Shown: piece by piece, positions 1-9,617 of the stretch | How the letters are laid out: the number at the start of each line of letters is the position of its first letter | Position numbering within the stretch: the first letter of the stretch is position 1 | Origin: Bacteroidetes bacterium B1(2017) | GTDB taxonomy: Bacteria > Bacteroidota > Bacteroidia > UKL13-3 | Assembly (NCBI GenBank): GCA_002256395.1 | Contig: NKJG01000005.1 | Span: 266,499 to 330,498, forward strand | Length of the DNA: 64,000 bases | Reading direction: 5' to 3' | The notes under the pieces: generated by a model | The model's database searches: none | What the model was told of the DNA's origin: nothing | The model's input: the letters and a program-made list of their open reading frames with translations, nothing else | Program-made: the position numbers and the translations under genes

Positions 1-159
1 AAGCCCACTCCTGCTGCCCCTAAGGCAAAAGAAGAAGGTAAAGAATATACTAGAATGACCCTAGAGCAATTACAATCTATGCTTAGCAATGCGCTTGGGG
101 TTGAAGATTACGTTACCGCCGCTAAAATTCGCGACGAGATACAAAGAAGAGAAAAATAA
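1..159 (+). CDS. Bifunctional nuclease family protein, C-terminal end (partial)
   Basis: Only the last 52 codons are in the window; the frame is open from base 1 to TAA at 157-159. The tail reads as a Lys/Ala/Pro-rich linker followed by a UVR (UvrB/UvrC-type) motif with the pattern EQLQSMLSNAL..EDYVTAAKIRDEI. In Bacteroidota a UVR motif at the very C-terminus of a BFN/DUF151 protein, directly upstream of a CNT nucleoside transporter, is a familiar arrangement, so this is the most likely identity. The BFN domain itself lies outside the window and is inferred. The next gene starts 1 nt after the stop, so the two are probably co-transcribed. Confidence 0.7.
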   Translation, partial: KPTPAAPKAKEEGKEYTRMTLEQLQSMLSNALGVEDYVTAAKIRDEIQRREK

Positions 160-160
160 A

Positions 161-1444
161 ATGGAAAAATTTACCGGTTTAATTGGCATAGCACTTATTT
201 TAGGAATTGCCTTCCTTCTCTCTAATAACAGAAAAGCAATAAATTACCGGTTAGTATTTAGTGGTCTTGGAATACAAGTTGCCCTTGCTCTTTTTATCCT
301 TAAAACAGAAATTGGTTCGAACCTATTTGCCTTTATTGGAAAAAAAATTGAAGGCTTACTTACTCTTGCAGATAAAGGTGGTGAGTTTGTTTTTGGTGGC
401 CTTATTAAACCCGATTTATTGAGACCCATTTTTGGCGATCAATACTCCTTTTTATTTATGTTTAAGATTATGCCTACTATAATCTTTGTTGCCGTTTTGG
501 TTAGCATGGCCTATCATATTGGCCTTATGCAAATAATTGTTTCTTTCTTAGCTCGCATTGTCCATTCGCTTATGCGTGTTAGTGGCAGCGAGGCTCTGTC
601 AAATGTGGCAAGCACCTTTGTTGGGCAAGTTGAGGCACAAATTATGATTAAGCCTTATATTTCTACCATGACCATGAGCGAACTTTTGGCAAGTATGAGC
701 GGTTCAATGGCCACCATAGCTGGAGGTGTTATGGCAGTTTATATTTCTATGGGCGTGCCTGCTCCTTATTTGTTAGCAGCCAGCATTATGGCCGCTCCAG
801 GAGCCTTAGTTATTTCAAAAATTGTTTGGCCCGAAACCCAAGAATCTCCCACAAAAGGAGCCATAAAATTAGAGGTAAAAAAGACCCATGCCAATTTATT
901 GGATGCCATTTCGCATGGCGCTTCAGATGGATTAAAAATTTCTTTGAATGTAATTGCCATGCTTATTGGCTTTATTGCCTTAATTGCGTTGGCAGATGTG
1001 TTATTATTTAAACTATCTCAACTACCCGATGCCATTATGCATCTTTTAGGTGGTGTTGGAAGTTTAAACTTTCCTGTAATGAGTTTGGATAAAATATTTG
1101 GTTCTTTCTTCTCTGTTTTTGCCTGGGCAATGGGTGTTCCTTCCCAAGATACACAAGTGGTTGGTTCACTCATGGGAACAAAAATGGTAATCAATGAATT
1201 TGTGGCCTATTCAAAATTATCTCCTATGATTGCTGCTCATCAATTAGCCCCAAAATCTGTTATGATTGCCAGTTTTGCTTTGTGCGGGTTTGCAAATTTT
1301 AGTTCTATCGCAATACAAGTTGGTGGCATAGGTGAATTGGCTCCAAGTAGAAGAGCCGATTTAGCTAAACTTGGTTTTAAAGCCCTAATTTGTGGCACTC
1401 TGGCCTCTTACATGGGCGCTACTCTTGCTGGAATAATGATGTAA
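161..1444 (+). CDS. nupC: Concentrative nucleoside transporter (CNT/NupC family)
   Basis: Inner-membrane symporter that takes up nucleosides with H+ or Na+. The protein is 427 aa from ATG 161, which follows the stop of the upstream gene by one base and has an AGAAGAG-like ribosome site. A longer reading from 89 would overlap the upstream gene and add a non-hydrophobic leader, so it is rejected. The N-terminal helices (about residues 5-45), a Gly-rich gate region and C-terminal helices follow the family order. The CNT signature GTKMVINEFVAY is intact. The first half of the usual GQTEAP substrate motif reads GQVEAQ, keeping the Glu but changing Thr and Pro. Substrate preference cannot be read from sequence. 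Confidence 0.9.
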   Translation: MEKFTGLIGIALILGIAFLLSNNRKAINYRLVFSGLGIQVALALFILKTEIGSNLFAFIGKKIEGLLTLADKGGEFVFGGLIKPDLLRPIFGDQYSFLFMFKIMPTIIFVAVLVSMAYHIGLMQIIVSFLARIVHSLMRVSGSEALSNVASTFVGQVEAQIMIKPYISTMTMSELLASMSGSMATIAGGVMAVYISMGVPAPYLLAASIMAAPGALVISKIVWPETQESPTKGAIKLEVKKTHANLLDAISHGASDGLKISLNVIAMLIGFIALIALADVLLFKLSQLPDAIMHLLGGVGSLNFPVMSLDKIFGSFFSVFAWAMGVPSQDTQVVGSLMGTKMVINEFVAYSKLSPMIAAHQLAPKSVMIASFALCGFANFSSIAIQVGGIGELAPSRRADLAKLGFKALICGTLASYMGATLAGIMM

Positions 1445-1446
1445 TT

Positions 1447-1884
1447 TTATAACACCGGAAACTCACTTACCGATTCGTAATTTCCTGCTTCATTTAGTTG
1501 AAACAATAAATGTTTTAGGCCATTTGAAACAAACAAATGTGGCACTTTAAAAACCATGTTATAGGTTGAAATTTGAAACAAGGTTTCGCTGCTTAAATTA
1601 ACTTCTGGCGCCTTACATTCAATTAACATTTGAGGATGGCCTTGCTTGTTATAAAGCATCACATCAAAACGTTTTTTAAGGTTATTAAATTGTATCATTC
1701 GTTCTACAGCAATTAAACTCATGGGGTAATTTTGGGTCTGAACCAAAAAGGCCAACACATGCTGCCTAACCCATTCTTCGGGTGTTAATACAACTTTCTT
1801 TTTGCGAATAGGATCGTAAATAAATTCCTTTTCTTCGCTCCTACTTAACTGAAATGTATAGGCTGGAAAATTTAATGGATCCAA
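1447..1884 (-). CDS. Small protein with type I restriction HsdR_N-like nuclease domain
   Basis: A 145-aa protein that is essentially one HsdR_N_2-type domain. The segment FDVMLY..GHPQMLIECKAP gives the D...ExK core of the PD-(D/E)xK nuclease fold. No helicase or translocase follows, and no hsdM or hsdS gene is nearby, so it is not a working type I restriction subunit. Free-standing copies of this domain are common in Bacteroidota and have no established role. It converges with the transporter gene (2 bp between stops) and lies 9 bp downstream of the stop-to-start gap of the next minus-strand gene, so it may be read through from 1894-4002. Confidence 0.75.
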   Translation of the reverse strand: MDPLNFPAYTFQLSRSEEKEFIYDPIRKKKVVLTPEEWVRQHVLAFLVQTQNYPMSLIAVERMIQFNNLKKRFDVMLYNKQGHPQMLIECKAPEVNLSSETLFQISTYNMVFKVPHLFVSNGLKHLLFQLNEAGNYESVSEFPVL

Positions 1885-1893
1885 AATGATTTT

Positions 1894-4002
1894 CTATTTT
1901 ATAACAGCAAAACTTCCACTTTGAATTTCACCTGTTTTGGTGTCTTTAACCGTAAATAGATACACGCCTGTACTAAGTGTTGTTTTTGAATCACTCAACA
2001 CATCCCAAGCATGCTCTCCACCACTCATGGTAGTTTTTTCTGCATTGCCATAATTGGTGGTCCATCCTATTCCTTCACCTTTATAGGTATCGCTATTGTG
2101 TGATAAGGTAGCAATTAAATCGCCGCTGTTTGTATAGATATGTATTTCGCACTTTGATGGCAAATTATAAAAGTATAATTTCTTAGTTCTACTTGTGCCC
2201 CCATCCCATGCGGCTGTAGTGTTATACGGATTTGGATAGACGCCCACTTTTTTGGCATCAGCACCAGTAAAATCATTTGGTTTGGTACCAGCAAAGGCAC
2301 GAATTTCATTCTCTGTAAAGGATGATTCTAAAGAAGGAATTCCTAATATTTTATCGCCCTTATCAAAGGCTGTTACTACTACTAAATATTGCCATCCATT
2401 CGAAATATTATCAAGGGTATATTTGTAATAATACTTTGTTGTATCGCCTTCAAACATTTTTGGTTCGGCCAATTTTATTAAGCTAAAACCATTATTAAAA
2501 CCAAAATCATTACCTATAGAATCCCATTGCGAAATAAGGTTGGCATCACTTATTAAATTTAAAGCTAAATCATCACCCGCATTACTTCTATAAATTCTAT
2601 ATCCTTCAAAATCTCTAGTACGTGTAATTGGGTCTATTGAATATTCCGATTTATTTGTCCAATACACTTCTATTTTACTTTCACTTGTAATTACCTTGGT
2701 TAATGGCGATTCTGGCGGTTCTGGTAATATATACCTATCTAATTTGCCATTTCCATTTAAGTCTAACTCTGGTGCATAACGGCCATCTTCATTCACATCT
2801 TCACCCACATAAGTGGCACGGGTTCTTTTTAAATTATCTGTTAATTCTTTTTGAGAAGAAATAGACGTAACAATGCTACTGCTTGCAGGTGGTAAATACG
2901 ATAGCGGTTCTTTTTGTTTGGCACAAACAAAGGCAAATGTGAAATTAAATTTCTCACCTGGATTTACATTAACAATTGGACCCGCAGATAGTAATTGCAA
3001 CCAATTTGCAGGAACACCCAAAATTGGACCATCGGCCCCATATAAGGTTGTAGAATCAATGGTGTTAGCCAATTTTAAATAACGCTCTTGATCATTACTT
3101 GGCGTATTCCAAGGCGTGGCAATAGAGTTAAAATTCCAAAAATTATAATTTACCCTTGGTGCCGGATAGCCTAAGGATAAAAAGGTATCGGGCTTTTGGG
3201 GGTTAAAAAACATGCCTCTCCAATCAATTCCCAAAAACTGAATAGCACCATAGGATTTTGTGAAATCAATATCATCGCCATAACTTTGGTAGGCAAATAA
3301 AGTGTTGTATTTAGCATCTACACCATTTCTACCTTTATTAAAAAAGGCCGTTCCTGCATCCCTCGTTACATTTACATTTCGCACTACTAAATCGCTAAAG
3401 GTTCCTAAAAACACAGAATCCCAGCGATTTGTTGAGGTATTGGTAATCTCATAATTACATATCACAAAAAAATCGGCAAAAGGAAAATTCCAAGCATAGG
3501 TTTCTAATTTTATAACAGCTCCCAAAGGGTTTTGGTGACCACTAATTGGAATAGAGGTTCCTGGAATAACCACAAAGCTATCTGTTTGCAGCATACTAAA
3601 ATCTTGATGAGAAATGGCCGAAGAAGAATAACTAGCGCTGCTTGGGAGCTTTGAACGTTCTTTAATAGAACTTAGTTGGGTAAATTCAAATCCACTGCCG
3701 CCCGTGCTATAACCAGAACTTGCATCTACAGAGCTGGTGCTCACCCTTACTTGTCCATTTACAAGTGCACCTATCCAAATCCCCGATTCAAATAAATGCT
3801 CCACTCCGCTTCCTCTAGGAAACGCCATTGAAGGCGGACCTTGAGTATTGCTTCTAACGGTTGGCCTACCATATGTTCCATAGTTATTTATGCTTAAACC
3901 TATGCGGCCAGCATTGGTATATCTGCTTTGTGAAGGTACCTGAGCAAAACCCATTTTCATTAAAATTAAAAATTGGATTAGGCATAAAATTATTTTCTTC
4001 AT
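1894..4002 (-). CDS. Secreted T9SS cargo protein with calcium-binding loop
   Basis: 702 aa with a signal peptide ending near MGFAQ (residues 1-20). The middle contains a dockerin-like Asp/Asn loop (GEDVNEDGRYAPELDLNGNG, about 405-425) likely to bind calcium, and a fibronectin-like stretch (ESKIEVYWTNKSEY, about 450-550). The C-terminus has the order expected of a T9SS target: a YPNPYN motif, a turn-rich strand region, then GVYLFTVKD and a final SGSFAVIK strand. It is therefore predicted to be exported and surface-attached or released through the type IX system. No enzymatic motif was recognised. Confidence 0.7.
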   Translation of the reverse strand: MKKIILCLIQFLILMKMGFAQVPSQSRYTNAGRIGLSINNYGTYGRPTVRSNTQGPPSMAFPRGSGVEHLFESGIWIGALVNGQVRVSTSSVDASSGYSTGGSGFEFTQLSSIKERSKLPSSASYSSSAISHQDFSMLQTDSFVVIPGTSIPISGHQNPLGAVIKLETYAWNFPFADFFVICNYEITNTSTNRWDSVFLGTFSDLVVRNVNVTRDAGTAFFNKGRNGVDAKYNTLFAYQSYGDDIDFTKSYGAIQFLGIDWRGMFFNPQKPDTFLSLGYPAPRVNYNFWNFNSIATPWNTPSNDQERYLKLANTIDSTTLYGADGPILGVPANWLQLLSAGPIVNVNPGEKFNFTFAFVCAKQKEPLSYLPPASSSIVTSISSQKELTDNLKRTRATYVGEDVNEDGRYAPELDLNGNGKLDRYILPEPPESPLTKVITSESKIEVYWTNKSEYSIDPITRTRDFEGYRIYRSNAGDDLALNLISDANLISQWDSIGNDFGFNNGFSLIKLAEPKMFEGDTTKYYYKYTLDNISNGWQYLVVVTAFDKGDKILGIPSLESSFTENEIRAFAGTKPNDFTGADAKKVGVYPNPYNTTAAWDGGTSRTKKLYFYNLPSKCEIHIYTNSGDLIATLSHNSDTYKGEGIGWTTNYGNAEKTTMSGGEHAWDVLSDSKTTLSTGVYLFTVKDTKTGEIQSGSFAVIK

Positions 4003-4055
4003 TTAGATTTAAAAATGTAAATTCATACTTAATTAAAAATTATGACTGCAAATTT

Positions 4056-6236
4056 TTATAAGTTATTTCTAATTACAATACTATTTGCCCATGGAGTAGG
4101 ATTTGAAAAAGAGCCAATTTGAACACAATCAACAATTATATTCGGACCTGAAACAACAAATGGAGTAAAAAATTGAGTACCACCGAAAGTAGAATCATTT
4201 ATTTTAACTTCTAAATTCGAATTACCCTTTGTTGATTCGAATATATAATACCAAATTCCATAATTAAAATTGACATTTGAAAAAACAAATCTAGCAAATG
4301 TATTTTCCAAGCCAAAGACCACCAATTGACTTCCATAGTCATCTCCTTGAGGATCGAACAAAGTAATATCAACATTCTTAAAAGTAATTGAGCAATTTCC
4401 TTTTAATAAAATTTGTCCAATTTCATGAATTCCACCATTAGATGGGAAATAAAGAATTGGTTTAATTAAGTTATCCGAATAACCTGTGATTAATAAATTA
4501 CAATTTTCGATTTCTTTAATTGATAAATCCTTAATAATCGGAAATTCGAATGGAGGTATTTCAATTGGTATATTTGCTTTAAGTAAAATAGTGTGAACTG
4601 GATTTAAAGTAGATTGGTTTTGAACCCTTATTAAGGCTGCATCAAATGACTTTAAAGGGTCGGAAATAGAAAATCCATAGTTCGAATCATTACCGTCTTT
4701 TGGGTCAACATAAACTATTCCGATATTTGGTCCAATTGGAGTTTCGTCTAAAAAAATAACTTGTTTAGAATAAATACATTTTGGTACCCTAGCAGTATTG
4801 TTATAATCAAGAACTTTTGAAAAATTAATTAATCGTTTTGGTTCTTGTAAATCCTCAAATAGAATTAAATAACCACCTACATTTACATTTGATATATCTC
4901 CGAATGAAAAATGACCTAAATAAAATGGTTTAGGTACAACATTTAATATGAAATCCACAAAATTAAATCTAGTTCCAGCAGTAACGACTCCAAAGTTAGC
5001 TAATTGTTCAGAATAAAAACTACTTGCAGAACACACTGAATCAAGTAAAACAACGCCATTAGAAGTATTCTCACATGAAACCGAGTTTAATGATAATGAA
5101 ACACCAAAATATGCAATTATCCCACATTTTCCTTTATAAATTTTAGGATCTTGAATATGATAAGTAGAACTAAATGGAATTTCATTCATGAAGAATTTTT
5201 GAATATGCCACGGAAAACGCCCATATTTTTCTTCATTTTGAATTTCAATATTCGTTAATTCAGGAGAATAAAGGCTTTGTTCAAATGGTTTTGAACCGCA
5301 ATGGTAGAATGAATCAACCTTTACAACATTACAATTTGTAATAACTAACCCAAACCAAAAAGAATAATTAAAAATATTGTCAATTTCTGCATAAACGCAT
5401 GCATTTAGCATAATTCCAATTCTGGTATTTATTATTGAAACATTTCTAATTAAAGGATAATAAGATCCCGACAATTTAATTCCCCCAAAGGCTGTTCCGG
5501 ATGGATTTTCTATTAGGAATCCTGTATTCAGGGAAATATTTTCGATTGAAAATCCATTAGTCCAGATAATTTTTTGACCATCATAATCTACAGACAATGA
5601 TAGGATTTGTGCAATTTGCTGCAATTGACCTGGGAAGGATGAATTCGAGGTGTAAAATGAAGATGATTCAATCATCCATTTATTGTAAGTAATTCCATTT
5701 TCACCAGTGGGTCTTGAAAAATTACAAGAAATAATAGAACCATTATTATTTTTTGAATTATATGGTGAAGTATTCCCGCTTTTGGTTTGTCCCATTATTT
5801 TAACAAACGGACCAACAAGCAAAGTGTCTGTAATTAAGTAATTTCCAATTGGAAAAAACAATGTACCCATGCCAAATTCACGATATTGGTATGGTGGTAC
5901 AGGAGCTGAATTCCAAAGTTCCAAATAATTTGAAGTTGATATGAAATCTAAAGCTTTTTGAATTGCAATTGTATCATCATTTGGAAACGGAACACCAAGG
6001 TAATTATTTCCTTTGGCCCCAAACCATTTAACATTTACATAGCCATCATAAATCCTTTTATACCTAGACCCAGAAAAACCTACCAAAATTGTTCCTTCAT
6101 TATCTAAAGATACTAAATCTGTTGGATCAAAGTACCAATTACCTTGTTTATCTTCATCAGTCACAAAATAAGTATCTAATGTATTAGGAATAATTATATT
6201 TCTTAAATCAAAAATTGATGTTTGAATAATTGGCAT
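4056..6236 (-). CDS. Right-handed beta-helix (pectate-lyase-3-like) protein, no signal peptide
   Basis: 726 aa. The N-terminal part has the layout of Pectate_lyase_3/tailspike-type helices: WFGAKGN, then DDTIAIQKALDFI, then a GTLFFPIGNYLITDTL strand. Asn/Ile-rich beta-helix coils fill the middle. A second helix entry motif VYVDPKDGNDSNYG lies near residue 505. The start MPIIQTSIFDL shows no signal peptide and the C-terminus lacks a T9SS sorting domain, unlike both neighbours. The gene is visibly more AT-rich (many AAT, ATT, TTT codons) than the flanking genes, which suggests recent acquisition. It could be a polysaccharide-binding or -cleaving protein; catalytic residues cannot be assigned. 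Confidence 0.6.
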   Translation of the reverse strand: MPIIQTSIFDLRNIIIPNTLDTYFVTDEDKQGNWYFDPTDLVSLDNEGTILVGFSGSRYKRIYDGYVNVKWFGAKGNNYLGVPFPNDDTIAIQKALDFISTSNYLELWNSAPVPPYQYREFGMGTLFFPIGNYLITDTLLVGPFVKIMGQTKSGNTSPYNSKNNNGSIISCNFSRPTGENGITYNKWMIESSSFYTSNSSFPGQLQQIAQILSLSVDYDGQKIIWTNGFSIENISLNTGFLIENPSGTAFGGIKLSGSYYPLIRNVSIINTRIGIMLNACVYAEIDNIFNYSFWFGLVITNCNVVKVDSFYHCGSKPFEQSLYSPELTNIEIQNEEKYGRFPWHIQKFFMNEIPFSSTYHIQDPKIYKGKCGIIAYFGVSLSLNSVSCENTSNGVVLLDSVCSASSFYSEQLANFGVVTAGTRFNFVDFILNVVPKPFYLGHFSFGDISNVNVGGYLILFEDLQEPKRLINFSKVLDYNNTARVPKCIYSKQVIFLDETPIGPNIGIVYVDPKDGNDSNYGFSISDPLKSFDAALIRVQNQSTLNPVHTILLKANIPIEIPPFEFPIIKDLSIKEIENCNLLITGYSDNLIKPILYFPSNGGIHEIGQILLKGNCSITFKNVDITLFDPQGDDYGSQLVVFGLENTFARFVFSNVNFNYGIWYYIFESTKGNSNLEVKINDSTFGGTQFFTPFVVSGPNIIVDCVQIGSFSNPTPWANSIVIRNNL

Positions 6237-6386
6237 AATTTATTTAGATTTAATTGCATGATAGGATAAAAATTTCAGGATTAGAAATAATTTTAAATTA
6301 TGAATTTGTTATCAAATCAAAAAGACTTAATCTAAAATCATTTTTTCGATAAAAATATTTACTTTTGAATCGTTATTTTAAAAATT

Positions 6387-8864
6387 ATGAAAAAAATATT
6401 TCTACTTTCTTCCATTTTGATTCTCTTTAATCTTGCACATGCTCAAAATCCATATCCAACTATACCTATAGATACGGTTCAATTTGTGAATGATGCAAAA
6501 ATGAGCGGCCAATTTCCTAATGATTCCTCGGATTATGTAAATCCAGTATTTAAGAACCAAATTTTCAGAGATACATTTAGAATTGAAGGATATGTCCTTT
6601 TTGACCCAAGATTATACGGTTTACCTACTGGTAAAAACAGAGCTTCAACAGTAATAATGGCTGATACATTTGGAAGACCATGGGGAGGTGTTGAGGTTAT
6701 GGCAGATCCAACAAGTTCGGTAATGATCCCAAGCCAGGTTACCACTTTGGCTACTCTCGTAAATGAAAATCATTTTTTTGACAATGTAAAACCTGGTTAT
6801 AAAGTAAGAATTACAGGCATTTTAAGAACCTTTAGAAACGCAAACCCTGCGGGAAACAAACAAGGACAAAGTCAAATGAATTTGCTAAGAGGAAATCCAA
6901 ATTGGGATAATTCAGTTGAAATATTGGATTTAAATCCTAAACAATTCACAGCCACTCCTATTAGGATAGATTCATTGATGACAGGAAATGCCAGCATAGG
7001 TCAAGTTCAGAAAAAATTAAGTGGCGAAAAATGGGAAGGCTCATACGTTGAACTAAAGAATGTGACAGTCCTTACCAGAACAGCTAGTGGTAGCCGTTGG
7101 TTCTGGAGTGTTGCCGATGAAAATGGTAATGCCATTGATGTAAACGATTTCTCGGGTTGGTTTAGAAATGACAACCTTTCTGATAGTTTATTGCCAGTTG
7201 GAAGGTTTACTCCTCCAATTATTGGAACGCGAATTAGTTTTATAAGAGGGGTAATAATTGAAAATTCTATTTCTAGTCAGTATAGGTATGTAATTGCCCC
7301 ACTGTTACCATCCGATTTAGGTCCTGTAAGCTACACTCCTCCAACTATTGTTTCTCGTCAAAGAGGTCCAGTTGTTGCTACTTCAAATGATTCAGTAGGT
7401 GTTTTGGTTAAAGTACAACAAGGTTCTGCGCGTGTTTCAACTGTTAAATTATTCCACACAGTGGGATATACCAATACCGTGTTCGATACAATTAACTTAG
7501 TTCGCAACCAAGCTCCAAACGATACCACCTTATGGTATGGTTTTATTCCTAAAAGACCTAATGGTTCAATTGTAAAATACTTTGTACGCCCTACAGACGT
7601 AAACGGTTTCTTTACTAATTCACCTGATACTTTTGGTAGCTACAATGCCTATAAAGTAACAGATGCCGGTATCAAAACCATTCAAGATTTACAATTTAGC
7701 CCGTATCCAAACAACCAAACTATTTGGCATAACGATAGTATTTCGGGTGTTGATATTAGAGGTATTGTTACTTCAAATAACATGACCCAAGGTACTACAA
7801 ATATCTTAACCATTCAAAATGGAACAGGCTTAAATAGTGCCATTATAGTAAACCGTGTAAACGGCGATATTACAGGAACTTGGAAAGCTGGTGACTCAGT
7901 TTCATTAACAGGTTTTAGAGTTGTTGAAACATTTGGTAATACTTGTTTAAACAGCGTTGCTGGAACAAAAATTTCTAGTGGAAATGCATTGCCAGCATTC
8001 ACTACTTTAAACATTGATACTATCTCCACAATTTCTGCAAGTGCAGCTCGTCGCCCAGAATTATGTGGATACGAAGGAATGTTGATGAAGTGGGATAGCG
8101 TTTATGTAGTTAATGTAAATGCAGATGCGCCTTCTAATTTTGGTGAGTTCTTAGTAAATACAAACAAAACAAAAACCACCGGTTTACGTATTGATGATAT
8201 TAGCACCAAATTACCTGATAATTTCAATAACAACTTAGTAGCTTCTCAATTGATGAAGAAAGCTCAAGGTATCTTTATCTTATCATTTAGCAACTGGAAA
8301 CTAGAACCACGCGATAGCAATGATTTAGATTTCTCTGGCGCTCCTGATACAGAAAAACCTGTTATTACTTTAACTGGTAAAAACCCTGATTCATTGTTAT
8401 TAAACGCTACGTATGTTGAACCAGGATTTACTGCTGCAGACAATAAAGATGGCGACATAACTTCTAATGTTGTTAGAACAAGTGGTATTGATAACACTAA
8501 AATTGGAACTTACTTAATCACCTATAAAGTAAGCGACTTAGCTGGCAACAAAGATTCTGTAACTCGTACAGTAATTGTGTATAGCAAAACAAGTATCAAC
8601 GAAAACGAATTAACCTATGCATTAAGCAATGTGTATCCTAACCCAGCTCACGATCAATTAACATTATCTGTAAGCAATATCAATACCTTGCCATTAACAG
8701 CAAACATTATTGATTTAAGTGGTAGAACATTACTAAGCCAAACATTTACAAGCAATACGATCAACCATGTGTTTGATATTCGCAACTTGCAAAATGGTAT
8801 CTACTTCTGTAACCTAGAATCGGCTAACGGAACTAAGACTATTAAGTTTGTAGTGACTAAATAA
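6387..8864 (+). CDS. Secreted T9SS type A cargo with DUF5011/HYR-like Ig domain
   Basis: 825 aa with signal peptide (LLSSILILFNLAHAQ). About residues 300-430 form an Ig/Fn-like unit (TPPTIVSRQRGPVVATSNDS...), followed by OB-like strands seen in Bacteroidota exported nucleases and lamin-tail proteins. Residues about 655-735 are a DUF5011-type Ig module (GTYLITYKVSDLAGNKDSVT). The last 80 residues are a type A sorting domain (VYPNPAHDQLTLSV ... GIYFCNLES). No catalytic domain is evident, so an adhesive or structural surface role is the simplest reading. A strong terminator follows the stop codon. Confidence 0.7.
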   Translation: MKKIFLLSSILILFNLAHAQNPYPTIPIDTVQFVNDAKMSGQFPNDSSDYVNPVFKNQIFRDTFRIEGYVLFDPRLYGLPTGKNRASTVIMADTFGRPWGGVEVMADPTSSVMIPSQVTTLATLVNENHFFDNVKPGYKVRITGILRTFRNANPAGNKQGQSQMNLLRGNPNWDNSVEILDLNPKQFTATPIRIDSLMTGNASIGQVQKKLSGEKWEGSYVELKNVTVLTRTASGSRWFWSVADENGNAIDVNDFSGWFRNDNLSDSLLPVGRFTPPIIGTRISFIRGVIIENSISSQYRYVIAPLLPSDLGPVSYTPPTIVSRQRGPVVATSNDSVGVLVKVQQGSARVSTVKLFHTVGYTNTVFDTINLVRNQAPNDTTLWYGFIPKRPNGSIVKYFVRPTDVNGFFTNSPDTFGSYNAYKVTDAGIKTIQDLQFSPYPNNQTIWHNDSISGVDIRGIVTSNNMTQGTTNILTIQNGTGLNSAIIVNRVNGDITGTWKAGDSVSLTGFRVVETFGNTCLNSVAGTKISSGNALPAFTTLNIDTISTISASAARRPELCGYEGMLMKWDSVYVVNVNADAPSNFGEFLVNTNKTKTTGLRIDDISTKLPDNFNNNLVASQLMKKAQGIFILSFSNWKLEPRDSNDLDFSGAPDTEKPVITLTGKNPDSLLLNATYVEPGFTAADNKDGDITSNVVRTSGIDNTKIGTYLITYKVSDLAGNKDSVTRTVIVYSKTSINENELTYALSNVYPNPAHDQLTLSVSNINTLPLTANIIDLSGRTLLSQTFTSNTINHVFDIRNLQNGIYFCNLESANGTKTIKFVVTK

Positions 8865-8880
8865 GCAGTCAATTCTATTC

Positions 8881-8921
8881 AAAAAGCGGGCTTACCAAAA
8901 TTGGTAAGCCCGCTTTTTTTT
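8881..8921 (+). terminator. Rho-independent terminator after the T9SS gene
   Basis: Perfect inverted repeat: AAAAAGCGGGCTTACCAA pairs with its complement across a 2-nt centre and runs into eight T. It starts 17 bp after the stop at 8864 and points to the end of the 6387-8864 transcript. Confidence 0.9.
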
Positions 8922-9030
8922 GCCCTTTTATCCGATTACAAACGGATATAATCGGATAACATCCGACTAAATTATTCACACCCCTTCAAATTCGTTAGAC
9001 AATAATTTTAAACAACTTAATTTAAAACGT

Positions 9031-9387
9031 ATGTCGAACCTAAAAAACAGCGTGCGCCTGATGGGCCACTTGGGTCAGAACCCAGAAATTAAACACACTC
9101 CTAATGGAAAAAAAGTAGCTACTTTTTCATTGGCAACGAATGAAACGTACATCGATTCTCATGGGCAAAAAATTAGTGAAACCATGTGGCACTCTCTCGT
9201 AGCTTGGGGCAAACTTGCCGATTTAGCCGAACGATTTTTATCAAAGGGATTTGAGGTTTGCGTTGAGGGGAAAATTTCAAATAGAAATTATGTAGACAAA
9301 GCAGGCACAAAAAAATACTATACCGAAATTGTTCTTTCAGATATCTTATTAATGAACAATAAGGATAAAGCAAAAGTAAAAGGCTAG
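9031..9387 (+). CDS. ssb: Single-stranded DNA-binding protein (short paralogue)
   Basis: 118 aa, one OB fold: NSVRLMGHLGQNPEIKHTPN at the N-terminus, then the family strands with WHSLVAWGKLAD and a VEGKISNRNY strand. It binds single-stranded DNA during replication and repair. The protein ends after the OB fold with basic KDKAKVKG; the disordered linker and acidic tip (DDDIPF-like) that recruit partners in housekeeping SSB are missing. It is thus probably a second, specialised SSB rather than the main one. recA lies 230 bp downstream on the same strand, so a recombination role is plausible by context. Confidence 0.9.
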   Translation: MSNLKNSVRLMGHLGQNPEIKHTPNGKKVATFSLATNETYIDSHGQKISETMWHSLVAWGKLADLAERFLSKGFEVCVEGKISNRNYVDKAGTKKYYTEIVLSDILLMNNKDKAKVKG

Positions 9388-9513
9388 GACTTTAGCCTTA
9401 GAAATAAGGAATAGTCAAATACTAAATAATTGAGTATCGGAACCTTTAATATTTGATAATTTAATTAACATTATTTGGATAAAAAAAACTACATTTTTTC
9501 ATATTTAATTGTT

Positions 9514-9521
9514 TACCTTTG
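9514..9521 (+). promoter_or_regulatory. Bacteroidota -7 box upstream of recA
   Basis: TACCTTTG matches the TAnnTTTG -7 element exactly and lies about 97 bp before the recA start. A clear -33 TTG at the proper spacing was not found, so the assignment rests on the -7 box and position. Confidence 0.45.
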
Positions 9522-9617
9522 CCTTACACATGGTAAAACTTGTGGATAGTATTAAACCAAAGAGGGTAAAATACACTTGGATAAGCATTAATTTTGAATC
9601 AAATAAAAGGAATAATT

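Noticed and set aside
1447..1884. Type I restriction system
   Set aside because: Only the N-terminal nuclease-like domain is present, with no helicase, methylase or specificity gene.
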